DNA of 64,000 nucleotides from Odiellus spinosus. Taxonomy: Eukaryota > Arthropoda > Arachnida > Opiliones > Phalangiidae. The position numbers and the translations under genes were made by a program. Position 1 is the first letter of the stretch; the number at the start of each line of letters is the position of its first letter. Where the stretch lies: assembly GCA_963920705.1 (NCBI GenBank), contig OY987226.1, positions 17,575,100 through 17,639,099 of the forward strand, given 5' to 3'. Shown in pieces: positions 25,809-37,100 of the stretch. The notes under the pieces were generated by a model. That model was given only the letters and a program-made list of their open reading frames with translations. It made no database searches and was not told where the DNA came from.

Positions 25809-28800
25809 ATGACAATTACAAACGTTTTGAAATGGTTTGTGGTATCGATTTTCGGTATTTTGATTCGTTTGCTATGTTTCCATTCAAATTTACACGAGAT
25901 ATTCGTCAATAGAATTGAAATTTCGACGCCGGTAAATTCTTGGAAAAGAGGTTTGAATTTTAACACTTGGTTAAAGTTTTGACATTTGGATGATTTGCTC
26001 CATAATTAAGCCAGAAATTTTTATTTTAATAATGCTAATTAATTTAGTGACTGAAGGGGTTTATTTACAAAATTCCAAAATTTCTCCGTATTCTGGAGAT
26101 ACTTTCCACGAAGTTCCATTAGCGTTATGGCTTTACACGCAATTATTCAAACATATACCCACACAGTTACCCTTTTTATTTATGGTAATAACTCTCAATT
26201 AAAATTATTTTAACTATGGGTAACCATTAATTACAACAAACGTTTATATTAAGATAAGTGATCTGTTAACCGCACTACTACTAGCATGGAGTTCTAAAAT
26301 CTATTCCAATAACTTGGTAAATTAAATATTACGAATATATAATAATATATCAACTATCATTAATTAGAGTTTAATTCTTCCCAGTTAAAAGAAGAATCAA
26401 ATCTCAAAGTCCCATCATCATTCAAAGCTTTAGCTTTAAGTTCAAACAGTATCAGTGACATACCATTCTACGTATTTTGCATGTAAGTTATTACATTTTA
26501 ATTAATTTTATAATGAGATATAATTATAAATTTTAAATGAATTATTTTAAATATAGCTATCTTTTTTCGCCCTATTCAATATTTTCTTGCGTTGGACAAG
26601 CTACAACTTCTCTAACTAATTTATTCCTGGCCATAGTATTCTTATCAGTGGCTTGCAGTAAGAAATTATATAAAAAAAAAAAAATTATGAATAATTAATT
26701 ATCACTTATGTTTTTTTGCAGAAATGTGGCTTCTGGCCGCAGTTAGTCTTTCCATATTGAGTTATCATTCGATATACCCCGTCATTTTACTGATACCATT
26801 GTTAGTCGGTATAATAAATGACCCAAACTCGGGTAAATCAAAGTTTTGTCTGACTTTTATCACAATGTCAATTTCGGTGGCTTCTTTACTCTACGTATCG
26901 AAAGAATATATGGGAAATTGGGATTTCTTGATTCCCACTTACGGTTCGATGTAATATTATCGCATTTACTTTTAACGATTTTTTTGTAATTGAAAAAAAT
27001 ATTTTTGCTAATTTTAAATTACAGATTAACTGTTCCCGATTTGACTCCAAACATTGGTTTATTTTGGTATTTTTTCACCGAGATGTTTGATCAATTTAGA
27101 GTTCTTTTCCTATGGACGTTCCAAATTAACGTATTCATCTACGCGCTTCCGTTAGCAATCAGATTCAAGTAAATATTCTTTTTTTTAAAATATCTTAGAA
27201 AGGGATAATGAAATGTAAAATATCCCCAAACAAATACAGAATTAGGCTTGGAAAATTTTTGTGTTGAACTAGGCTTATCCCACTTTGGTGTTGAACTAGG
27301 CTTGGCATAGTTAATTTTGAATTAGGCTTATCACACTTTATTGTTCAACTAGCTAGCTTGGCATAATTGATTTTGAATTAGCTAGGCTTCTCCACTTTGG
27401 TGTTCAATTAATTTTAGCCTCATTTGGTTTTGAATTATGCTTATCACACTTTGATGTTGAAATAAACCCAGAAAATTGGGTGTTTAATTTAATTTAAAAG
27501 GTTAGTTCTTTTATTAGGCTTAGTACGCTTGGTGCAGAATTAGGCTTTGTCCAATTTGGTGATGAATTAGGCTTGCAAATACTGAGAACTATTTAGTTCA
27601 CCCTCTCTTTAATGCATCAGTAATAGTAACTTGGTGTTTTTTTTATATATATTCAATCAGACATGAACCAATGTTGCTACTTTACGTCCAATTGTTTTTG
27701 GTTTCAATATTTAAATCGTACCCAAGTATCGGAGACTACGCTATTCCTTTTGCATTTCTTCCAGTATGGAAACACAACTTTCCGTGTAAGATCATTTTTG
27801 TATCTTTGCCAAAAATACCATGACATATCTTTCCAAACTTTAATATTTATCTTTTCTTTTCATCCCCCAAAGTTATGAGGCAGAGTTTCTTAGTAGGTTG
27901 TATTCTAGCCATGACGTTTGTGCTGGCTCCGTTATTATGGTATCTTTGGATCTACGCTGGTAGCGCCAATTCTAATTTCTATTTTGGAATCACTCTCGCC
28001 TTTAATACGGCGCAAGTAAGTTAAAATAGCAACTATTAAATCCACTATATTTCCAGTGCCATTTTTGGCAAGGCTTAGTTCAAACTGAAAAAAAGCTGTG
28101 GTCTACGTGATGTTCCTCTTAAGATTTATTTAAATATATTTTCTACTGTAACAGTAAGGCTTAGCTGACAGAAATGGACAATTGTCCAGTAAATCCCTTA
28201 CCAAGTTATCGGACATTTTAATAGATGACATTGCCAGATTTCCTGTAATAGAAAGTACTGTTTCTTATCAGACAAATGTCCAGTGACCCCTCTCGAAAAT
28301 AAAAAGTTATGGGGCACATGTAAAATTTATCGGGCAATGGCAGTACATATTTCCATCACTGCTATCAGAAACCTAAACATCCGTCCAGTCTGTTCTGCAT
28401 TTACACTCCACCTTAGATCTGAACTTTATACTCCCTTTAAGGTACAATTTGGCCTAAATGTTTTATCCTAGTAACTTAGCGATATATTTAGACTGTTTCT
28501 TATAAAAAGAACAATCGTGAATCCTGGGCTCCCAGCGTAGAGCCAAGAAAAAATTATAGGTATTATAGGTTTTAAAAGCCTAAAATATAGGTAATTTATA
28601 TAGGTCCAAAAATATCAATTTATAGGACTTTTTATAGGTTTTTAGTTTTGAAAATTAGGGGTTTTATAGGTAGGTTTCTCTGACATGTAATGCGATATAG
28701 GTTCTATATCCTCTAGACCTGTCCCTCTGCCTTTCTTTGGCACTACTAGCTACTTGCACTCCTCTCGACAGTCTACCTAACTTCTAAAAAAATAGAGTAA

Positions 28801-29749
28801 TAATTACCAGTGACCTAGGAGAGGAAACCTTTCTGCCACAGCTTGGTTTTTTGCAATCATTTGCACTTTTTCAAGCAAAAGTATAATTTTTATAGTTCAT
28901 TCCTTTCGAATTTTATCACCGAAGTTGAACAAATTCCCCAAAAAATAGGTATTATAGGTTAAAAAGTGAAATTATAGGTTTTTATAGGATCACTTCAGAA
29001 TTATAGGTAATTATAGGTATTATAGGTGGTCTGGGAGCCCTGTCGTGAATCCCGCTAATACTTAAATAGTAGTAGGATTGTAGGCGTACTATAAGCAAAT
29101 AAGGTTTCAGTTAACGGTGATAAAAGGGGTTTGTGGTTGATGCCTTAGGTCATCAATTAGGTAATCGTGCCGCTGTGATGTAACTCATCCATGCACTTTC
29201 ATAATTTATAATTACACTTTCAAGTATATGGCGAGCGCATTACGGACAATATATTAAGATCAGTGAAAGAAATTTCCCTCCAATAAAATATAACTCAAAA
29301 CACTATTCCACAAATAGTAGAGTGTAAAGTACTCATAATAAAACAAATAAATTTTAAATAATTAAAAATTATCAAGCTTACCAAGTTGATTTGAGCTCGC
29401 AGCTTAAAAGTTCAGCACTATTTAAATCCATGTTTATTGGCAAACAATATTTTTTGTTTCATTATATGGTTCAAACGGTGATTCACATTATGAGTAATTG
29501 AGTATACCCTAGCTCTTCATCAGTTCAGATATATTCAAGCAGTTTGAATTTGCTAAGCCTTGTTAAACGGCGTGGAAGTTTTGTCCAAAATTTCTTCTTA
29601 TAACGTACTTTTTTGCTTCTTAATCTTCTCTTGCTAAGATATTTTTGGTCACTGATTTGTTGTTCGCGTATTGTAAACGTGATTATCATCTCAATAATGG
29701 AATCGAGTTGGACGAAACAGGACAACCTCAAAGACTGGATTTGAAATAG
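25809..29749 (+). CDS. PIGU: PIG-U, GPI transamidase complex subunit, 10 exons, 430 aa
   Basis: Multipass ER membrane subunit of the GPI transamidase, which attaches GPI anchors to proteins. Exons: 25809-25950, 26048-26184, 26254-26316, 26385-26482, 26557-26657, 26722-26950, 27025-27168, 27661-27785, 27873-28015, 29639-29749; the frame is open to a TAG stop. Length fits the family (human about 435 aa). Diagnostic stretches: [18 protein letters not shown] near residue 60, the conserved block [15 protein letters not shown] with FQINVF just after it, [12 protein letters not shown], and [18 protein letters not shown]. The start has a first hydrophobic segment ([14 protein letters not shown]) like the human N-terminus. 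The last intron (28016-29638) carries a 519-base transposon copy, and intron 7 carries imperfect repeats. Its 3' end converges on BOP1. Confidence 0.95.
27235..27580. repeat. Imperfect tandem repeats in PIGU intron 7
   Basis: About eight loose repeats of a 35-45-base unit, such as TGTTGAACTAGGCTT and TTTTGAATTAGGCTTATCAC with CACTTTGGTG between. Strongly diverged. No coding role is seen, and PIGU exons flank it cleanly. Confidence 0.6.
28524..29042. mobile_element. Inverted-repeat element, CAGGGCTCCCAG family, copy 2 in PIGU intron 9
   Basis: Close copy of the element at 7897-8391, with the left end mutated to CTGGGCTCCCAG. An exact nine-base direct repeat TCGTGAATC flanks it (28515-28523 and 29043-29051). 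It carries about 24 bases not present in the other copy (around 28830-28860). Non-autonomous. Confidence 0.88.
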
Positions 29750-30653
29750 AATATAAATACTTGTATTTTAGAACATGAAGCCAATTTTCTTTCTTATTAT
29801 TTGTATTGTTAATATTCCACGATGTTTTTCACAAAAGAATGATTAAAAATACTAAATAGAATGAATATGATGTTTTAGAATAAAAATGAATTTGCATAAA
29901 ACTGTTCTTGGAATCTTGAAGATCTAACGACTTTCGGCACAAAATGGCGGCAAATTTACTATTGTCAGAAAGTTTTACTAGTTTTAGATCTCGCCAGTTT
30001 CACGTTTAGGCGCCAAAATCTGTATATGGTTTTAGCTTGGAGGAACTATAGAGGGGGGAAGCCAACTGACAGTTCTAGAACTTAAAAAACGGGGTAAGCA
30101 ACCCACCGAATCAGGGGGACGATACTACATGGCTAAATTTTCAGTTTAATACGTAGGCAAGGGAGACTCGTCAGGTAACGGGAACGCCATAGATAAAATA
30201 ACTACGTAATTAATAGTAATACGTAGTTATTTTATCTATGGGTAACGCCAATAGACTAAATACCGAAATAGTCGGGTATTCCCGCTATAGTTCCTCCAAA
30301 GTTTTGGTACATGTGGCGCCATCTAGAACGAGTATTTTATTCAATAAAGGCTACAATATTTTCCCGCCTTTTTTTAAACGCGAGAACGCTTATTGCGGGA
30401 GACCTTTTTTACTAAATTCAAACACACGCGGCCCATACTATTTCAAAGTATGACATTTTAAAAATATCTTTACCATATTTTAGAAATGCTTGAAAATAAA
30501 ACTTCTTATTTTTCTTTAGTTTCCAATAATGTAGATTCAGAAAAAAGGCCAAATCAAGAAATGTGTTTCTTAATATATCCTTTAAGTTAATTTAAAACTA
30601 CAAAGTTCGATTGAAATAAAATTTATTTTCAGAAAAAAGAGATATAATTATTT
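29750..30653. other. Convergent intergenic region between PIGU and BOP1
   Basis: No gene seen. Possible PIGU poly(A) signal AATAAA at 29879-29884. A possible BOP1 signal (AATAAA on the minus strand) lies at 30622-30627, giving a very short 3' UTR. A perfect hairpin occupies 30187-30241. The open frame that begins next to the hairpin looks non-coding. Confidence 0.5.
30187..30241. repeat. Perfect 22-base inverted repeat with 11-base loop
   Basis: The arms 30187-30208 and 30220-30241 are exact reverse complements (left arm begins CCATAGATAAAATAACTACG). The spacer is ATTAATAGTAA. It could form a cruciform in DNA or a hairpin in RNA. No target-site duplication was recognised around it. Confidence 0.85.
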
Positions 30654-33471
30654 TTAAGAGTATAAATGAATTTTGCTATCAGCTCCAGCGGATAAAATCC
30701 AAGGTTGATTAGGATGAAATTGGCAATCTAAGATTCCCATATCATTCGTCACTTTATGTCCCTTTAGTACTTTGACTGGAACAATCAAGGGGTTTTGAAG
30801 CAAATCACTAATAAAGAAACAAATAATAAAATTATAAATTGAACGTAATTTTAGTATGGGATTTAATTATTATTTTTGGTTCATTGGAAACTTACTTATA
30901 AACCATACCATGCGAAATAATGACGGAAGCATCATCGCTAGCCGAGGCAAATAGGGGATATTTCCGATGCATGGCAACTTGTCTAATAGCTCGTTTATGG
31001 TGTCGTAGAGTTTTGTAGGGTTTAACTGAAAGATCCAAATCAAACCAACTCAATCTACAATCGAAACTTCCGATAATGACATGATCTCCGTTTGGGTGAA
31101 TAGCCATCGACGATAACCATTTGCAGTTGCAGAGTAATTTTTTGGTTTGCGCTTGTTTAAGCAAATTAAAGATTCGAACGTGGCGCTGAGTGGCCACAAA
31201 GAAATAAGGGCGGCTCGGATGGAATAAAACTTTTTGAACGAGACCATTTGTTTTGGCGAAAGGAGCCGTGGAAGCTCTGGTCGATAAACGATGAACTAAT
31301 ACCGCTTGATTCGTATTGGCAGTCGTTACGGAGGCCAAATAATCTCCCTTAGCTTGCCAGGTTACTTGTTCGACCAAATTAAAGTGTTCGATTGAAATTC
31401 GGATGCCTTTATGATAGTCTTTATCCGTTAAAGGAATAGATCTCCAGACTGCTGATGTTTTTGACGTTACTAAGGAATACCAAATGTTTAATTCCTGACG
31501 TTTTTATCTAAACTGTTACCTAAGATGGCTGCTATTTGTCTTCCGCTCAGTTTCAAAAGGTTTTAGAATATAAATCATTTTTATACTAATCAATAATATC
31601 TACCTTTTTCTTCTATTTCTTTAACCTCAATAGCATCTGATACGGCTTGCAAAGCTGCATCAGTATCATTTATCACATTTTTACTTCCAACTCCCGGATT
31701 TACAATAAAAATAAAGTTTCCTCTGAAAATTAAAAAAGGCCAAAATTATTCATTACGATTTTGAAGATGGTAAAATTTTTAAAACTTACGAAGTAACAGC
31801 GAGAAGATTAATGGTCGAATTAGGACACCAAGTTACGCTCCTAACAATCTCGTCAAACTCTAGAACTTTGACGCAACGTCCTGTTAAAATCTCCCATATT
31901 CTGACGGTCTTATCATTTCCACCTGAGGCGAAAAATTGCCCAGACGGTTCGATACCGATTGCTCGAACCATATCACTATGCCCTTCGTAAACAACGGCTA
32001 ATGCGGTCGGGAAAGGTTGCAAATCCCTGGGTTTGGGTAATTTGGGAATCAAATCTTCGGGATCAACGTTCACTTTCATTTTAATTTGTCGAGGACAAAG
32101 ATAAAGATCCAAACAACGTTCGAATCGTTCTTGGGTAAAATGCTCGTAGCCTGGAACCAATCGTAAACTGCTGTATTTCTTAGGGATAAAATTATACTTT
32201 CTCATTTCCGGTTCAGTTTTCTTCCATTTTTCAAGCTCGGCATCATTCATTAGATATTCGGGAGGAGGATTATAACTTTCCTCGTGACCAGGAAGTTTTA
32301 ATTTTGGAGCAGGAATGTAACGTTGCATTCTACGACTAATTTCATTCTTAGATGAAAAAAAGAGGGTTTGATATTTCAAATTTAACGCGTAGATAAATTA
32401 AAATAATAATTAAACTTAATTACTTCATTATCATCTTCCCATAATGGGAAAAACTTCTTTGGTTCCTTTTTCGGAGGTTCAGGTTTCATCCAACCCATTT
32501 TAATGGCGTGAACTATGCGAGAGACCTTTTCTTTCTCATTTTTTGACGGAATGAAGGAACGTTTGTGTTCCGGTCGATTCGTAACTGGATGAATCATTGT
32601 TTTGTATGTAAAGAAATCTATAAATGGCTAATAACAAACGATCCATTGAGAAACGATGGAATAAAATTAATGAAAAACTAGGGAGTCTCGTTCTAACCTG
32701 ATAAGGATCAAAGTTTCCATCGGGATATCTTCCCTTTTGAATGTTATTGATTAATTCCAAATCCTCATCGTTTAAAATGACATCTTGACCAGTTTGAGGA
32801 TCTCGAACTGTCCGCCAGTAATTAGGATCATCCATTTTTTTGATAAAGTCATCGAGTTCGTCGCCTTTAATTGGTTTGATGATTTTCTCGCCGTCCCAAT
32901 CATAGCCCAAATGAGGATAATCGTTGTACCAATGTAATGGTACGTTTCCAATCGTGTTTCTTAAGTCCTACAGGATTTTTTGTTACTATATAAATAAATA
33001 TTAAAGGTAAATAAATGAATTGGTCTTACCTCTTCGTCCGATGAATCTTCTTCGTATTCGTCTTTTAGAGGCTCAATTTTTGTTTCCGCAGAATTTTCAT
33101 CGTCATTTTCGTGCGTAGTAGTTCTGATTTCACTTTCATTCTCGCTTTCTTCAGCGGACGAAATTTGGTGGCTGGATTTGGTAAGAAGCTCATCATCCTC
33201 ACTATCGATCGAAGAAAGATCGTCATTCTCATCCCCAGTGTTTCCATCTTCAGAAGAAGTTACGTGTACTTCGAGACTAGCGTCTCCTAGAGATACTTCG
33301 GAACCCTCCGATTCCTCATCACTTTCCTATAACATGTATAATGTAAGCTTAATTATAATTAATATAATTAGTGATTAATTATTAGCCTACTTCGCTAGTA
33401 CCGCCTTCTTCAAATTCTAGTTCCGAATAAACGCTGGATTCATCGTCAGAGTCATTGAGATTGGTCAACAT
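30654..33471 (-). CDS. BOP1: BOP1, ribosome biogenesis protein (block of proliferation 1), 8 exons, 751 aa
   Basis: Nucleolar scaffold of the PeBoW complex (PES1-BOP1-WDR12), needed for 28S/5.8S rRNA maturation and the 60S subunit. Exons (minus order): 33471-33391, 33326-33030, 32967-32698, 32627-32424, 32346-31790, 31722-31604, 31469-30896, 30807-30654; all phases close. Length is close to human (746 aa). The first 125 residues are Asp/Glu/Ser-rich. The BOP1NT domain follows, with [66 protein letters not shown] and [13 protein letters not shown]. The C-terminal half is a WD40 propeller, with [40 protein letters not shown] and [14 protein letters not shown]. Nothing is missing, so the gene is intact. 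The start codon is the only in-frame ATG before the acidic stretch. Confidence 0.97.
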
Positions 33472-34166
33472 GATGGACCAGAATCTCTTATAATTCTTTA
33501 TAAATACTAATATTAATTCGTTTTTAACCTATATTTAAGTAATTAATTCACTTCCATAAGCGGCCGTAAACACGTGTTCCTAGGGACTAAAACTAGCAGA
33601 CTGCAGACTATCTCAAAAGAAAAACCAAGTAACGCCCTCTAGGATTTAATAATGTAGCTACGCTAACGTCAAATATTTCCCGCCTAAAACTACCCGCGAA
33701 TTTCAAATCGACTTAAAACAAATCCAAAATTTAAGAGGATTTAAATCGAGTAAAATGGCAAAATAAGTTACAAAACTAATAAATTAATTTATTCATCAAA
33801 TATTTCCTTGTTTTGAAACCATAATTCTCCGCAAATACTAAAATTTTCCAAAAATTATAAAATTCCAATAATTTATTTAAAAAACTTAATAATCCAAATA
33901 AATAGAGTACAAATCCAACCAAATTTCAAACCAGTTAATGCTGTAGTATTTTAAAATTAATTTACTATCCGTTAACAAGAATTTCGTGGAACTTAGAATA
34001 CGATTAAAAGCTTCTAACGCAGCCGCCGTGGAGAGTGGGATTTCTCGGGAGCATTCTCGGCTTTCTAGGAAATCGGGGCATTTCTAGTTGTCGGATAGAA
34101 GAGGCGAGAGCTTTCTCGAAACTCCCTTCACTTGCAGGATAATCCTTTCTCGTGCGGCTTTGTAAG
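33472..34166. promoter_or_regulatory. Divergent promoter region between BOP1 and CIB
   Basis: Both genes are transcribed outwards from this 695-base stretch. I see no TATA box placed correctly for either gene. The stretch just before the CIB start is GC-richer than the surroundings. The region contains no repeat that I recognise. Confidence 0.4.
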
Positions 34167-37100
34167 ATGGGGAATAAAGTGGTCACATTTACCGAAGAAC
34201 AAATAGAAGATTATCAGGTTAGAAAATCTCAATTAAATGAACTTCAAAACTCCAGGTTCAAATGATGAACTTAGAGCCATATTCTAGAACTTTAAATAGT
34301 ACTTAAATTAATACTAAAAAAATCAACTACATCTAACTGAAATAATTGAATTATAGACAAGAATGGCATAATGGCCAAAGAGTAGTATTTGAAGTCAAAA
34401 CAAAAATGATATTTTTGCGTGATTTCGAGTTTAAAAAAAAATAAAAAATAAAAAAAAAAAAAAAAATTGCAGCATTTTGTTTTATAATATTTTCATATTT
34501 AGCTTTATGGAAAGTAAAATTAAAATATAATCGAGGTCTTAAATGTAATGAAATGGAATTACAATTTCTTTACATTTTACATGGGCAAATTTCAGAGCAG
34601 ATAGGACCATTAAGTTAAAGGGAAACTTTCTGAGAAAATTCTCGTATACGTTTTCTGGCATATTGATTCCGAAAATAAATTCAAAAGCTGTTCCATTTTT
34701 AGCTCCAAGTTTCCCTTAAAAACTATCTGATTGTTTGAATTCTTCAATCGAAATTGCCTTTATTTAATTACTTTTACATCATTTAATTTTCTCTGTATTG
34801 ATGGCAACAAGAGCTGTATATTACTATAGCTCTTTTAAATTAACACTGGAACAAACAAAAACTCATCAAATTGCACTAAAGCACTATGAAACATAGTAGG
34901 GGTGTTTTCAATGACCACCCGTAATTGGCATTCCCGTATTTCTCCTTCCCCGAACATCCCCTTGTTAGCTACTCGAAACTGAATAGAGAAAAATTCGCCC
35001 ACATTTAATGCGATAAATTAAATCTTAGTTTTAAAAGGTCAGAGAAATTTTCTATTCATCTAAATTTAAATATTTTATTATTATTTTTCAGGACTGTACA
35101 TTTTTTACAAAGAAAGAAATTCTACGGTACGTAAAGAATTTTTATATTTCTCGAAATATTAAAATAAATTAGAATTTGGAAATCTGCGGAGTTTCACGCC
35201 TAAAAGCCCTAAAAAGTATTATAATTTTGTAATGACAATAATAGTGACTTTAAGATCGTAATAAAGAAACTGTGATTTGAAAAATATATTTTGGAATTTC
35301 CAAACAATATAAATTTTTACATTTGGTTTTCTGGATCACCGAATCTGTTGAAAATAATTTTAAAAATTTGGGAACCGGTTCAGAAGTCAGAACTTATAAT
35401 TTTAACTCTTTCTTTCTTTAACAAAAATATACTAAATAAAAAGAATTAAAAAAAAAAATGTAGAAAGTTTCAAAAAACCGGAACCATAATATCGAATCTT
35501 TAACCTAGATTTTAAAGATTCCAGGTTACGGATAAAATATCGCGTTGAAAATAGTATTGCTTTTTTTTTTAAATCTCTCCCTTTGAGGTTTAATATTTTG
35601 TAGCATTCCGCCTCAACTATGAACATTTTGTAAACCTTTCTTGACTAGAAACCGATACACGCCGTTAATTTTAACCAGTGCTAGTTCAAGTAAACCAAAA
35701 AAGTCCCGAAACCTCACGTACTAGAAGTCAAAGATCAAAGCTTTAAAGGGATGGTGAAGTGTATAAGTTATTTTTACTACATTTCCTATAAAAACGAGTT
35801 GTATCTTGAAAATAACCTTTATAAACGTTCAGAACCTAATTTTGCGGTAGCAAAATATATTTTGAAACAAAGTTAATTGATTCAATTCTACTTTGAAGTA
35901 TCGTAGTTTGATTACGGTAGCTTATTATTTTAAACTAGTTTCATTTCCAACTATATTCTAACTATAGCAGTATACAATCTTGATAACTGTGAAAATGAAT
36001 TCGATAGATAACAGATTTTTTTTAAGCTACGGTCACATCAGCACATCTTAATCAATTTGAAACGGTAAAATCAAACCAATTTTCAAATCTAAAGGAATCG
36101 TTTTAAGCGCCACGTGTTCACGCATATCTTTATAAATCGATTTACTGTAGCTTCATCTATCGGTTGTTGAAACCGAATCGGTATGAAACTGGTTCCCGAA
36201 GCACTTTCGAGAAATCGAGTCAAATCGATTCCAGAAAAGGTTTCCCGTTCTCACGACTCTAGCGAAACGTTTTGAAACGGTTCAAATCGATTTCAACGCA
36301 GCTTTAGTAATTAAAAGGAGTACCGAGTTAGTTCTAGCCGAAGTTCAATGATGCCTGAAGTCCAAAAAGCGTGCTAGAGTTAGGGCTAAGAAACGAACCG
36401 TTGCGTGTGTTTAGCACACTATTTTTTAATTTGGTTCATATACTCGCATTAAAGTGATGCTGTCACAATTTTATTCGACAGTCTGGGTCAATTGGGGCCT
36501 TGTCAAATTGGTCTCGCGCCAATATTACGAATTTATAATTTCGAAATTGAAAACATCGATTTGGAGTGCGTGACAATCGGGGACAGCATCACTTTATATT
36601 ATAAAGCTATTTTACTCTTGCTTTCTTCGATTACAGATTATTAATTGTAAATTTTTACCACTAATTTTGAGTTAAACGAGGTATAATTGAATATTTCCCT
36701 TTAGAAACTTTTAAGAAAACAGAGCTTTGAATTTAGTGTGTGGAAATAACTTTATGTTCGTTATTTTCTTACGAAAATACAGCTGCAAAGATACGTTACA
36801 ATAGAGTTTTAACACCCACATACGTATACGTACCACATAAGGGTGGTTTTTCGCTTCCATCAGCGGACGGGTTCGAGTAAAGGATAACAAAAAAAAATAA
36901 ATAAAAAAATAAGCCTTTACCACATCCAGTGCTCACAGTCTCTTCTCCGGAAATGGGAAAATGCACCTATATGTTTCAATGACGGGTCCCTAACCCTTTC
37001 CGTTCGAGGAGGTTATAGAAAACTATCTATATGGCTTCGTAAAACGGCGTATCGAGGCCGCGCTTATGTAAACCACGTGTTTCAATTCGAGAAAAAACTC

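Noticed and set aside
33065-33378. Frames of 60-66 codons on both strands near the start of BOP1
   Set aside because: They overlap the acidic second exon of BOP1 in other frames and are shadows of it.
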